Shown piece by piece: positions 35,091-44,129 of a stretch of 64,000 nt of DNA (within the stretch, counting starts at the first letter, position 1; the number at the start of each line of letters is the position of its first letter). The stretch is taken from the NCBI GenBank assembly GCA_019638235.1, contig JAHBUE010000002.1, positions 474,420 to 538,419 of the forward strand. Direction: 5' to 3'. The notes below the pieces were generated by a model. It did no database searches and was not told the origin of the DNA. It saw only the letters and a program-made list of their open reading frames with translations. This DNA is from Cyclobacteriaceae bacterium (GTDB lineage Bacteria; Bacteroidota; Bacteroidia; Cytophagales; Cyclobacteriaceae). The translations under genes were made by a program, and so were the position numbers.

Positions 35091-37613
35091 TTGCTAACAA
35101 TGGAACAGGAAAATACAGGTACGCAGCCATTTTTACACGGAACAAAAGGAAAAGTTGTTGCGGCATTTTTTCTTGCCACTATTGCCGTTGTAGTGGCATT
35201 GAGCATTTCCTATTTCGGGTTTGGTGAACTTATGAAAAACATTGATACCGTTTCCACACCCAATGAAAAACTCCAGGTGCTCAATAATTTTTTCAGGCAG
35301 GTTACGCGGTTAGAGCAGGAACACCGGGCTGCGGCTATTAAAAATCCGCGTGCAGCCTCACGGAAAATCCTGGAAGAGTCGAAATCGCTTGTATTGTCGT
35401 TGGATACGCTGCTCGCCCTGTCGTGGGAAGAACAGCAGATGCAACGCTTGTTGCACATTGAAGACGTACTTCAAAAAAGAAACCGGCTCATCCTTCGCTA
35501 CCTGCGCGAGCGCTCGTTGCAGGCAAACAATAAGCAGTATTCCGCACAGCTTGACTCTCTTTCACGGTTTCTGATGCACTATACCCCCGAATCGGACAGC
35601 AGTGTTGTAACCACAGAAAAGAAAATAACTACTACATCAATCCCCGTTACCCGTGAAGATCAGAAAAACGAAAGATCGTTTTTTGCAAGATTGTTCGGAA
35701 CAAAAAAAGATACTGACGAAGATGAACGCCTTATTGAAGTCAAAGAAGAGCTTAATATCATTACCGATACAATAGCCATAAGCCGGCAGGATAGCGCCAT
35801 TGCACACATTGGCCGCATTATGCACACCCTGGAAGAAACACAACGGTCGTCTGGTCAGCAGTTAATAAGGCAGGAACTTGCTTTGGTTAACACAAGCACG
35901 GAGTTATTATACCAGCTTATACAAATTCTTCACGAAATCGAGAGTGAAGAAATAAACCTGTTACAGGAAAATCACCGGCAGTCGGTTTCACTTTTCAATC
36001 AAAGTATTAACCGCATGATCATCCTGATTATCGTTTTCCTGTTGGGCATTGCCTTGCTTGTCTTTTTTATACTAAGCGATATTTCAAGAAGTTTGTTTTA
36101 TCGCAGGCAATTGGAAAAAGCAAAAGAGCAGGCCGAGCAGTTACGGGCCGTGAAAGAACGCTTCTTAGCCAACATGAGCCACGAAATCCGAACACCGCTA
36201 CAATCTATTCTTGGGTTTTCAGAGCAACTAACCGGAGGAACAAACCCTGAAGCCGTTCAGGCCATTCAACATTCATCCGAACATTTACTGCACATTGTTA
36301 ACGAAGTGTTGGATTACAGCAGAATCGAATCAAATAAATTTCAGCTTGAGCGCGAACCGTTTAATCTGAAAAAACTTATTCATGAAATTGAGGTTACACA
36401 CCGGGTTCAAACAGAAAAAAAAGGACTTGACTTTATTGTAAAGACAAGCGGCATGAAAGGCATTAACTTGTTAGGCGATGCCTTTCGTCTCCGGCAGATT
36501 TTACACAACCTGTTGGGTAATGCCATAAAGTTTACACAACAAGGCAGCATTACACTTGAGGTACTTGTTGACGATGCCGGGTACAGGCAGGAGTGCACAT
36601 TTAAAGTAAGCGATACGGGCATCGGAATTCATGAACAGGATTTGAAAAGAATTTTTGACCGGTTTGAACAGGCTACTAATTCAACCGCACACCAGTTTGG
36701 CGGAACAGGTCTTGGCCTGACGATTGTAAAGGCATTGATAGAGGCGCAGTATGGTAAACTTGATGTAACGAGCGAACCCGGTCAGGGCACTGTTTTTACC
36801 ATACAGTTAGGTTTCGACAAAGCTCCGTTTGCTGCTTCCGAAAAAGAAACGATAAGAATTGAACCTGCTGCAACTAACTTTACCGGTAAGCTTTTAGTAG
36901 TTGATGATGACGCCTTGATTCTTAATCTGTGCAGTCTGATTTTAACAAAGCACAACATTGAGCATATCATTGAAAATAATCCAGAAGCTTTGTTACACCA
37001 CGAACTTCCAGCGGGTATAACACACGTATTGCTCGACATCCGAATGCCGAACATCAATGGTGTAGAGCTGCGCGAAAAACTTTCGGCTTTGTTTCCGGAA
37101 CAGACACAATTTATTGCGCTCACCGCACACGCGCTACCCAATGAACAAAAACGACTTAAAGAATTTGGGTTTGATACTATCCTTCTGAAACCTTTCAGGG
37201 AAGAGGAGTTACTAAACATACTGGGAGTTCACACAGCTAATCAGGCTAACTACGTCAAACACGCCAATACCAGGCCTGCATCATTTAATTTAAGTTTGCT
37301 TGAGAAACTAACTATGGGAGATTCGGAATTGCTGCAAAGTGTGCTGACACAGTTTGTAGCGGATACTAAAAAAGATATTACCGAATTGGCAGCACACAGG
37401 GTTGACGCAAACAGCGCCCTTGCACGCGAAGTGGTTCATAAATTGGCCGGTCGTGCGGGGCAAATAGGAGTCGAAACGTTAGGACGCGCCCTTAGGGATA
37501 TTGAAACAAAGTTAGATGAGGGAGTTGCTGTTAGCACACTTGAACCGGTTTTACATGAACAGGTTGCTGCGTTACAGGAGTTATTGAAAGAAATCGAAAC
37601 AATCTCGAAGTAA
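35091..37613 (+). CDS. Hybrid sensor histidine kinase with receiver and Hpt domains
   Basis: An 840-residue membrane kinase. Membrane helices near residues 21-43 and 309-328 enclose a helical sensor region of about 265 residues. The HisKA H-box is NMSHEIRTPL (His364), the ATPase N box NLLGNAIKFTQQG, G boxes DTGIGIHEQD and GTGLGLTIVKAL. A receiver domain follows (about 600-712; Asp649, Lys700), then an Hpt domain with His783 in VVHKLAGRAG. This His-Asp-His relay needs an outside receiver; the convergent NtrC-type regulator, 19 bases away, is the obvious candidate. The ATG at 35100 is an alternative start. Confidence 0.92.
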   Translation: MLTMEQENTGTQPFLHGTKGKVVAAFFLATIAVVVALSISYFGFGELMKNIDTVSTPNEKLQVLNNFFRQVTRLEQEHRAAAIKNPRAASRKILEESKSLVLSLDTLLALSWEEQQMQRLLHIEDVLQKRNRLILRYLRERSLQANNKQYSAQLDSLSRFLMHYTPESDSSVVTTEKKITTTSIPVTREDQKNERSFFARLFGTKKDTDEDERLIEVKEELNIITDTIAISRQDSAIAHIGRIMHTLEETQRSSGQQLIRQELALVNTSTELLYQLIQILHEIESEEINLLQENHRQSVSLFNQSINRMIILIIVFLLGIALLVFFILSDISRSLFYRRQLEKAKEQAEQLRAVKERFLANMSHEIRTPLQSILGFSEQLTGGTNPEAVQAIQHSSEHLLHIVNEVLDYSRIESNKFQLEREPFNLKKLIHEIEVTHRVQTEKKGLDFIVKTSGMKGINLLGDAFRLRQILHNLLGNAIKFTQQGSITLEVLVDDAGYRQECTFKVSDTGIGIHEQDLKRIFDRFEQATNSTAHQFGGTGLGLTIVKALIEAQYGKLDVTSEPGQGTVFTIQLGFDKAPFAASEKETIRIEPAATNFTGKLLVVDDDALILNLCSLILTKHNIEHIIENNPEALLHHELPAGITHVLLDIRMPNINGVELREKLSALFPEQTQFIALTAHALPNEQKRLKEFGFDTILLKPFREEELLNILGVHTANQANYVKHANTRPASFNLSLLEKLTMGDSELLQSVLTQFVADTKKDITELAAHRVDANSALAREVVHKLAGRAGQIGVETLGRALRDIETKLDEGVAVSTLEPVLHEQVAALQELLKEIETISK

Positions 37614-37632
37614 TCTGAAACTCGTAGGTTTA

Positions 37633-38976
37633 TCATTCAATATTGTACTTCTCCATTTTCAGGTACAATGTTTTGCGGTCGATGTTTAACAGGCGCGCAG
37701 CCTTTGCTTTATTGTACCGTACTTCTTCCAATGTTTTAACAATAAGTTCACGCTCCTGTTTTTCCTGCAAGGCTTTAAGGTCATATTGTGTTTTGGGCGC
37801 ACTCACTACATTTCCGCCCTGACTTGTTGCCAGGATGAGGTCGGGGGGTAACGCTTCTTTTTTGATTTTATCGTCTTGCGTTAACAGTACAGCCCGCCTG
37901 ATGGTGTTTTTTAATTCGCGCAGGTTGCCCGGCCAATCATACGCGCTGAAAATTTTCTGAACATCCGCATCAATAGCTTTCGTATTTCTATTCAGTTCAA
38001 GGTTTGCCTCATCCCTGAAAAAGTCAATGAACAACGCCAGGTCTTCATGACGTGTTCGCAATGAAGGCACCTGAATTTTAAATTCGTTTAACCGATGATA
38101 CAAGTCTTCGCGGAAGTTACCGTTTTTCACTTCTTCCTGAAGATTATCGTTGGTTGCAGTAATAATCCGCACATCAATTTTCACATCGCGTGTGCTGCCA
38201 AGCGGTTGTATTACCCGTTCCTGGATTGCCCGCAACAGTTTCACCTGGATTTCGTACGACAGGTTTCCTACTTCATCCAAAAACAACGTACCTCCTTTTG
38301 CCGCTTCAAATTGTCCTGTTTTATTTGTTACCGCACCGGTAAAGGCTCCTTTAACATGCCCAAAAAGTTCGCTGCCGGCCAACTCTTTTGATAAGGCTCC
38401 GCAATCAACCGCAACAAACGGCCCGTCAGCCCGGCTGCTTTTATCATGGATTGAACGCGCTACATATTCTTTGCCCGTGCCACTCTCTCCTTCCAGGATA
38501 ACCGTCATATCGGTAGGCGCTACCAACGAAATAAATTCGTGCAACGCTTTGGCGCCTGCACTTATGCCTTCAATAAATTTTCTTTTTACAGGCGCACGAC
38601 TTGCAGATACAGTTTTGGGGTTAAGCGCCTGCTGAATTAATAAACCCAGTTCGTCAGGGTTGATAGGCTTTGTTATGTATTCGTAGGCTCCGGCCTTAAT
38701 GGCACGCACGGCAATCCGTAAATCCGAATAGCCGGTCATTAGAATAATCGGAACATCCGGCTTCTCCGATTTCATTTTCACCAGCAACTCATACCCGGTT
38801 GCATCCGGCAAACGGAAATCAAGTAACACCAGGTTAACCGTTTCTTTGTAGAATTTATCCAATCCCTCCTTTCCCGTTAAGGCTACCAGCGTAGTGTAGC
38901 CGAGTTTGGTTAAAAAACCTTCTACAATACGCGCAAATGTTCTATCGTCCTCAACAACCAGTATGGCATTCATCAT
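37633..38976 (-). CDS. NtrC-type sigma-54 response regulator
   Basis: A 447-residue regulator. The receiver domain has Asp53 in LVLLDFRLPDATG. The AAA+ domain has Walker A GESGTGKE and the sigma-54 contact loop GAFTGA, both intact. The C-terminal Fis-type helix-turn-helix includes NKAKAARLLNIDRKTLYLKM. It activates promoters of the -24/-12 type. It is convergent with the hybrid kinase and lies downstream of a PepSY-like gene, with a terminator between. Two sequences like weak sigma-54 promoters lie in the nearby 39367-39762 gap. Confidence 0.93.
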   Translation of the reverse strand: MMNAILVVEDDRTFARIVEGFLTKLGYTTLVALTGKEGLDKFYKETVNLVLLDFRLPDATGYELLVKMKSEKPDVPIILMTGYSDLRIAVRAIKAGAYEYITKPINPDELGLLIQQALNPKTVSASRAPVKRKFIEGISAGAKALHEFISLVAPTDMTVILEGESGTGKEYVARSIHDKSSRADGPFVAVDCGALSKELAGSELFGHVKGAFTGAVTNKTGQFEAAKGGTLFLDEVGNLSYEIQVKLLRAIQERVIQPLGSTRDVKIDVRIITATNDNLQEEVKNGNFREDLYHRLNEFKIQVPSLRTRHEDLALFIDFFRDEANLELNRNTKAIDADVQKIFSAYDWPGNLRELKNTIRRAVLLTQDDKIKKEALPPDLILATSQGGNVVSAPKTQYDLKALQEKQERELIVKTLEEVRYNKAKAARLLNIDRKTLYLKMEKYNIE

Positions 38977-38990
38977 GCCTCAAAGTAAAA

Positions 38991-39021
38991 AAGAAAGCCG
39001 GAATATTTCTCCGGCTTTCTT
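38991..39021 (-). terminator. Terminator after the PepSY-like gene
   Basis: Stem AAGAAAGCCGG/CCGGCTTTCTT with a 9-base loop. On the minus strand it is followed by T residues, so it ends the 39046-39366 transcript ahead of the regulator gene. Confidence 0.88.
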
Positions 39022-39045
39022 AAAATATATATAGTAAGGGCGAAA

Positions 39046-39366
39046 CTAAACTACGTTTCCGTCTTTATCGAACTTAACCGATTTCGATTCAGCTCCGTTT
39101 TTCAGTTTCACCTCGTAATAGTCCAGGGTTTTAAGATGGTAGGCTTTTTCAATAGTCCAGTCCTTATACTCTTCCGTAGCGAGGGTTGTCCGTACCGCTT
39201 GGGGAAGTTCCTCCGCTTTAATTTCAACTTTCTCATCCTGAACAGGTACCTGCTGCTCAATGGCCGCCTGCCCCTCCTTCGCTTCGTTCTTCACCGGCTC
39301 CTGTGCCATCAATACTGTGGTTGATAACATCAGAATCGCAATCATGGAAAAAAATACCTTTTTCAT
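39046..39366 (-). CDS. Periplasmic PepSY-like small protein
   Basis: A 106-residue protein with a signal peptide (MKKVFFSMIAILMLSTTVLMAQ), a Glu/Gln-rich linker and a C-terminal domain of about 55 residues (ELPQAVRTTLATEEYKDWTI, then YYEVKLKNGAESKSVKFDKDG), the pattern of PepSY-like/DUF2874 proteins. Function is unknown. It has its own terminator and is not in an operon. Confidence 0.75.
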   Translation of the reverse strand: MKKVFFSMIAILMLSTTVLMAQEPVKNEAKEGQAAIEQQVPVQDEKVEIKAEELPQAVRTTLATEEYKDWTIEKAYHLKTLDYYEVKLKNGAESKSVKFDKDGNVV

Positions 39367-39762
39367 AGTCTGTAAAATTTTAGTTAAACAATCAGTTACG
39401 TTGCTTACCCTTATCTGAATAATTATGCCAATACGGAAAGTGAAGCATCAACAGGCTGCTTTTCAGCATGTTAATTTCCGAATACAACAAGCCTATTTAT
39501 AATATGTTGTTGAAGTGTTCAACATATTGTTGTGATACTCCCTCCACGCATTACCTGCGAAAGGTAATCTGTATAGTAAGACACTTTCTTCAATTACACA
39601 TCTGTCATTGCTGTTCAAGTGTGGATTTTCTCCACAGGTTGCCCATCAATCGCGCACCACAATGATACCCTCACCCTGCAAATTGATTTAAAAAAAGGCG
39701 TTTTACCACTTGCCCGAAACTTGCAGAATTGTTTTCAACTTTCAATCTTAAATACAAATGAT
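39367..39762. promoter_or_regulatory. Divergent regulatory gap with inverted repeats
   Basis: No gene is credible in this gap of nearly 400 bases. It holds AATATGTTG/CAACATATT at 39501-39528 (9-base arms, 10-base spacer), a hairpin ATTACCT/AGGTAAT at 39550-39568, a sequence like a sigma-54 promoter ahead of the lipoprotein gene (TTGCCC, 5 bases, TTGCA, at 39710-39725) and a weaker one facing the PepSY-like gene (TGGCAT, 5 bases, TTCA, 39430-39416 on the minus strand). Confidence 0.45.
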
Positions 39763-40509
39763 ATGAAAACAATATTCAAAATCAGTTTAGTAGCGGTGTT
39801 TGCTGCTTTGGTATGGAGTTGCGATACACGCGAGAAAGAAATGCTCGTTTCAAAAGTTGATTCCCTGGAAGTAGAACTTATCACAAGTCAGCGAAATGTT
39901 GAAACATTACAGGAAATCGGAGATTTGATTGATGCTATTGACGACAGCCGTGAAATGCTGCGTACAAATGCCGTTGAAGGAACCTCCTACGATGACTACA
40001 AAGCCAGGCTGGAAGATATAAACGGTTATATTAAAGACACACGTTCCAAAATTCATGAACTGGAAAATTCATTAAAGAAAAATTCAGCTCAGTTTACGGC
40101 AACCATAAACCGCCTCAAGAAAAGCCTTGAAGAAAGCACCGAAAAAGTAGCATTGCTGCAAACTGAAATTGAGCAGGCCAACGCGCAAAACAATATGCTT
40201 ACCGCTTCACTCCATGAAAAAGATGTTGTTATCAACGACCAGCTTGAAACGATTAAACTCCGCGAAGATGACATCCTTTCATTGGAAACAAAAGTTGAAG
40301 AAATAGGTGTAGCCTCAAAAATGAACCAGGCCGACCTGTACTTTGCACAAGCTGAGGCCTTACTAACGGCTGCTGAGCGCACTAAATTTGCCCCTAAGAA
40401 AAAGAAAGAAACACAACGCGAAGCGCTTGAGCTTTACAGGATGTCGCTTTCACTTGGCAAGGAAGATGCTCAAAACAGGATTGTTGAGCTGGAAAAAGAT
40501 TTGGGATAA
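39763..40509 (+). CDS. Coiled-coil lipoprotein
   Basis: A 248-residue protein starting at the ATG at 39763 (MKTIFKISLVAVFAALVWSC, lipidated Cys20). Residues about 28-190 are a long coiled coil with heptads (for example KLREDDILSLETKVEEI). The C-terminal part (ADLYFAQAEALLTAAERTKF...EALELYRMSLSLGKEDAQN) looks like a TPR-type helical pair. It should sit in the periplasm on the inner or outer membrane. The earlier in-frame ATG at 39619 lacks a signal. Function is unknown. Confidence 0.7.
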   Translation: MKTIFKISLVAVFAALVWSCDTREKEMLVSKVDSLEVELITSQRNVETLQEIGDLIDAIDDSREMLRTNAVEGTSYDDYKARLEDINGYIKDTRSKIHELENSLKKNSAQFTATINRLKKSLEESTEKVALLQTEIEQANAQNNMLTASLHEKDVVINDQLETIKLREDDILSLETKVEEIGVASKMNQADLYFAQAEALLTAAERTKFAPKKKKETQREALELYRMSLSLGKEDAQNRIVELEKDLG

Positions 40510-40585
40510 ATAGCTGGTCAGTCCGGTAGTTATACAAAAGCCTGGGGTAGCAGGCTATTTGATGAGGGTTAGGTGTTTGCTATCC

Positions 40586-40613
40586 AAAGGCGTCCTGCTT
40601 CGCGGGACGCCTT
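40586..40613. terminator. Bidirectional terminator
   Basis: Stem AAAGGCGTCC/GGACGCCTTT, extended by a T-G and a G-C pair, with a CTTCG loop and T-rich flank, between the convergent lipoprotein and DUF5522 genes. Confidence 0.88.
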
Positions 40614-40631
40614 TTTCATATCGGCCAGCTA

Positions 40632-40835
40632 TCAGTAAATTTTTCGCTTTTGTAATCGAGTGTTATTTTCTTTTTCATATCCATACGGACAATGTCTGCA
40701 ACCGCTCCGGCAGCAATATCCTCTTTTTAAGTGATAGTGCGCAGTGAAAACCAAAAGTCCGTTCTCGAAATAATAATCCCGTTCTCCTTCACCATGTTGG
40801 TTATCACTGCACGGTTTGTTCGTGTCGTCTGTCAT
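40632..40835 (-). CDS. DUF5522 Cys-rich small protein at the end of the B12 operon
   Basis: A 67-residue cytoplasmic protein with YYFENGLLVFTAHYHLKRGY followed by CCRSGCRHCPYGYE, the hallmark of DUF5522. Four clustered cysteines in the tail (CCxxxCxxC) suggest a metal or cofactor site. The ATG overlaps the btuG stop as ATGA, so it is translated from the cobalamin-riboswitch transcript. Function is unknown; a role in B12 or metal handling is inference from position only. Confidence 0.82.
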   Translation of the reverse strand: MTDDTNKPCSDNQHGEGERDYYFENGLLVFTAHYHLKRGYCCRSGCRHCPYGYEKENNTRLQKRKIY

Positions 40836-41890
40836 TTAAAAATAAACTCGTTAGGCCCTATCCCGGATGTGAAATAATTAACAGAAGTACCGTTCTCGTG
40901 ATACCTGAACACGCTGCCACTTGCGGTAAACCCCTTGGAATCTCCCGCATAGATAAGTTCTTCTTCGTCATCATAGCCAATACTATAAAAACCGACTGCA
41001 TCACTTTCGGTGATGAGCGCTTCACCTGGCGCTGCACTTGCCGTAACCGGCAGGGCATAAATGCTCTTACCCCGGAAATAATAAATAATATCTTTGTTTT
41101 TGTTGATAGCCGTTTTTGCCGAAACATTGGCGTTAAGCGGTATGCTCTTCTCCACTTCATCTGTACCGGAATTTATAACATAGAAAGCGCCATCATTCAA
41201 TGGTGCATAGTCCATATCATAGCTGCCTCCACAAAGCACCCATATCTTACCGTCTTTATCTGTAACAAACTGCCCGGGTGCTTGCCCTACTTGTATGGTT
41301 TCAATTACTTCATGTGAAGAAAGGCTGATAACCGATACGGTATTGCTGAATGAATTAGATACATACAGTTTGTTGTTTTGGATAATTAAGCCTTCTGCAC
41401 CGAAATCAGTTATGATATGTTGCTGCACACTACGGTCTGCCAGGTTGATAACTGAAACTCCTCCCGATTCACTAAAACTCACCCACTCCGATACATAACC
41501 CCGGCCTGAATGTGTTACCATATAGCGCGGCAACTTCACATCATTTATAGTATGTACCGATTTGAACGTGTTGGCATTAACCACTTCAACTCTGTTGCTG
41601 TTGTTTACAACAACATAAGCAAAATCTCCTTCAATGGTCATGGATTGAACTACATCTCCCAATGCACGGCCACTATTCGCCTGCCCAAAAATATCTTGTT
41701 TAACTTCGTTGTTAACGGGATTGTAATAGCTAATGGTTCCGTTTGCCGAACCGAAATTACCTTCGTTAACTACAAAAACACCGGAAGAAAATTCTCCTCG
41801 CGGTTCTTCCGTATTGCTGTTGCAGGAAGAAACAAACAAGGCAGCGGTTGCCAACAAAAAAACGGATAATAATACATGTACTCTTTTCAT
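40832..41890 (-). CDS. btuG: BtuG-like cobalamin-binding beta-propeller lipoprotein
   Basis: A 352-residue lipoprotein (lipobox VSSC, Cys23) made of YVTN/YncE-type blades, such as FVVNEGNFGSANGTISYYN, KLYVSNSFSNTVSVISL and YVVVNNSNRVEVVNANTFK. BtuG proteins of Bacteroidetes are surface propellers that bind vitamin B12 and pass it to BtuB. The gene overlaps btuB by 4 bases (ATGA), downstream of a cobalamin riboswitch, which supports the call. A generic DUF5074/YncE protein is the alternative. Confidence 0.82.
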   Translation of the reverse strand: MKRVHVLLSVFLLATAALFVSSCNSNTEEPRGEFSSGVFVVNEGNFGSANGTISYYNPVNNEVKQDIFGQANSGRALGDVVQSMTIEGDFAYVVVNNSNRVEVVNANTFKSVHTINDVKLPRYMVTHSGRGYVSEWVSFSESGGVSVINLADRSVQQHIITDFGAEGLIIQNNKLYVSNSFSNTVSVISLSSHEVIETIQVGQAPGQFVTDKDGKIWVLCGGSYDMDYAPLNDGAFYVINSGTDEVEKSIPLNANVSAKTAINKNKDIIYYFRGKSIYALPVTASAAPGEALITESDAVGFYSIGYDDEEELIYAGDSKGFTASGSVFRYHENGTSVNYFTSGIGPNEFIFK

Positions 41891-43794
41891 GGTTTTATTT
41901 GGTTTTGATTAAAATTCAGGATAATGGATAAAGAATAATTACGCCCCGGCATGGCGAGGTTCATATAGTTTTCATAATAGGTGTTGAATATATTATTGAC
42001 GCCTGCGCGACCGGTTATCTTCCAGGTGTTCCATAAAAACTCTCTGTCAAGCATAAGATTCGCTATTGCATAAGCCGGCAGCGACAAGTAAGCCTGATTA
42101 TCAAGCGTTGTATAGCGAAGCCCGGTGTAGGATACTACAAGTCCGGCTGACCAAGCGTTGACGTTAGCTGTGCTGTGCAAACTTGCCTGGTGATAGGGTA
42201 CATATAAAAGCTGACTGTTAACAGTCGTTAAATCATTCGGGGTAAGTCCTTCTTTGTTTTTCGAGCGCGTGTAGCTGTATTGAACATTGGTCTCCAACGA
42301 AAATTTTTGCTGTTTGATTGTGCTGTTTAACTGAAGCTCCACACCATACACATGCACACGCTGAAGATTGTTGGGCGCCCAGTAGCCCTGGTTAGCAGGT
42401 TGCCACAATATCCAATCGTGGGCACGGGTATGATAGCTTGTAATGGATGATGAAACAATGTGATTTTCCTGCCTGTACTGCCACGTCATTCCTCCTTCCA
42501 CGTGCCAGGCATCTTCGGGCTTTAAGCCAGGATTACCGCCCGGCCGCCAATACCTGTCGTTAAGTGTAGGTACGCGAAAACCTCTTGAAGCCTGAAACTT
42601 CAGAACCGAAACATGGCGACCTTTTGTAAGCCAGTTATATTCTGTTCCAACAGAAGGAGCAATCGGGGCTTTATAGTTTTCATAAAAAGATTGCCGAAGG
42701 TTAAGGCTCGCTTTCCATGTTGATGTGAACCCGTGCGTAAGTGAACCAAATATGTCATACCGGGTATCGGTTAATCCCGCTTCATAGTTTTCCATATCGG
42801 CAAGAAACACTGTTGCACTTGCGCCATACCGTATGTCTGTACGAGTGTGCAATTGTTTATCAATGTTTACGAGTGCATTTAACTGTTGCGTTCGGTTGGG
42901 CGAAGAAATGCTGTACTGCTGGAAGTTGTCCATGAAGCTGGTAGAAACATAGATGTTGCCAAGTACACTTGCACCGTGATAGCTTAGGTTAATACGTGTA
43001 TTCCTGTCTTCTAATGTTTCATCGCTTACGTCATTGGTAACTACCGGTTGTATTTCCCTGAAGTTGTATGTGTACAGAACATTCAGCGATAAGTAGCTAT
43101 GTGCTGAAAATTGGTAATGAAACTGCTGGTCAACACCGTATTGTTGTACGGCCGCATGTTGCTGCACTTTTTCATACCCAACAGCGGGGGATGTGAACGG
43201 GAAATTGTTTTCAACGGAACGCAGCATCAACTTTGTGCGCGTATGCCAACGGTTGTTTGAGAACTCCAGTTTCAGTCCGCTAAACAAGTTACCAAAACTA
43301 CCGATGTCCTGCCTGACCTGGAATTTCATTCCCCTTTCAAAAAGAGGCGATGCCGTATTCAGCAAAACACTTCCCCCGAGTGCATCCGTGCCGTATAATG
43401 AACTTGATGTTCCGAATTGAACGCTAATATCATCCAACAAAAAAACAGGAAGCAACGAAAAATCCGTTTGCCCTAACGAAGGCGAATTAATATTCACACC
43501 ATTCCACAAAACTGCCGTATGCGAAGCTGATGTTCCGCGAAAAGCAATAGTAGAAAGCTGATGATTTCCATAAGTTTTAAAATAAATAGATGAGTTTCCG
43601 TTTAGTGCATCAGTCAACAATATATCGCTGCCCGCGATTTGCAGTTTTTCTACTCTCGCACCGGCAGCATACTTGGCCGGGGGTATGCCGTAAATCTTTA
43701 CTTCCTGCAAATAGGTAGCCGGCACGGAGTCGGCAACCTGTGCCCAACTCCATACAGCGTGTAAAAAGATAATACAAAACAACGCATTTCTCAT
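41887..43794 (-). CDS. btuB: BtuB-like TonB-dependent cobalamin receptor
   Basis: A 635-residue outer-membrane barrel with a signal peptide (MRNALFCIIFLHAVWSWAQ). The plug domain (about residues 45-155) includes LSTIAFRGTSASHTAVLWNG and FGTSSSLYGTDALGGSVLLN. The C-terminus ends with an aromatic-rich barrel strand. It has no CarboxypepD_reg leader, like BtuB. It lies directly behind a cobalamin riboswitch and is coupled to btuG. No btuFCD genes for inner-membrane uptake are in the window. Confidence 0.92.
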   Translation of the reverse strand: MRNALFCIIFLHAVWSWAQVADSVPATYLQEVKIYGIPPAKYAAGARVEKLQIAGSDILLTDALNGNSSIYFKTYGNHQLSTIAFRGTSASHTAVLWNGVNINSPSLGQTDFSLLPVFLLDDISVQFGTSSSLYGTDALGGSVLLNTASPLFERGMKFQVRQDIGSFGNLFSGLKLEFSNNRWHTRTKLMLRSVENNFPFTSPAVGYEKVQQHAAVQQYGVDQQFHYQFSAHSYLSLNVLYTYNFREIQPVVTNDVSDETLEDRNTRINLSYHGASVLGNIYVSTSFMDNFQQYSISSPNRTQQLNALVNIDKQLHTRTDIRYGASATVFLADMENYEAGLTDTRYDIFGSLTHGFTSTWKASLNLRQSFYENYKAPIAPSVGTEYNWLTKGRHVSVLKFQASRGFRVPTLNDRYWRPGGNPGLKPEDAWHVEGGMTWQYRQENHIVSSSITSYHTRAHDWILWQPANQGYWAPNNLQRVHVYGVELQLNSTIKQQKFSLETNVQYSYTRSKNKEGLTPNDLTTVNSQLLYVPYHQASLHSTANVNAWSAGLVVSYTGLRYTTLDNQAYLSLPAYAIANLMLDREFLWNTWKITGRAGVNNIFNTYYENYMNLAMPGRNYSLSIILNFNQNQIKP

Positions 43795-43916
43795 ACTGCC
43801 CGAATTGAAAAGCTGCTCAATTCAAAAGCCTGAGAATAAAAAGTGATTATGCAGAACGGAAAAATACCGGACTACCTCACCAGCCTTTTACCCGAAGCAC
43901 TGAATGAAACAAGTTG

Positions 43917-44090
43917 TATAGGCAGGTCTCCTGACTTTCCCTGCTTTTTGCGGCCTTCTCATCCCGACTTAGGCGGGACAATGGCAATAGATGTGCAAAA
44001 GCAAAACTTCGTTGCCGAAGTTGGGATTACAGTTGCGGGAACAGCTCCCGATTTTCACGGGATTCCCTTTTAATCTGTTACGATGTTATC
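43917..44090 (-). ncRNA. Cobalamin riboswitch
   Basis: On the minus strand the conserved parts occur in order: AAAAGGGAATCCCGTGAAAA, then GGGAGCTGTTCCCGCAACTG, GCCATTG (variant of GCCACTG), and GTCAGGAGACCTGCC, the B12 box (plus strand 43921-43935). Between them is a variable arm CCCGCCTAAGTCGGG. It ends about 120 bases before btuB. It should repress btuB-btuG-DUF5522 when adenosylcobalamin or a related cobalamin is plentiful. The expression platform was not resolved. Confidence 0.93.
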
Positions 44091-44129
44091 GCAACAAGAA
44101 CCAATACAGGTGCAATGATACTAAATCAA

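Noticed and set aside
39468..39665. Frame of 65 residues on the plus strand between the PepSY-like gene and the lipoprotein gene
   Set aside because: No start signal or conserved pattern; it covers inverted repeats and probable promoter sequence.
43795..44129. Open frames on the plus strand before the TonB receptor genes
   Set aside because: The region is the cobalamin riboswitch on the minus strand.
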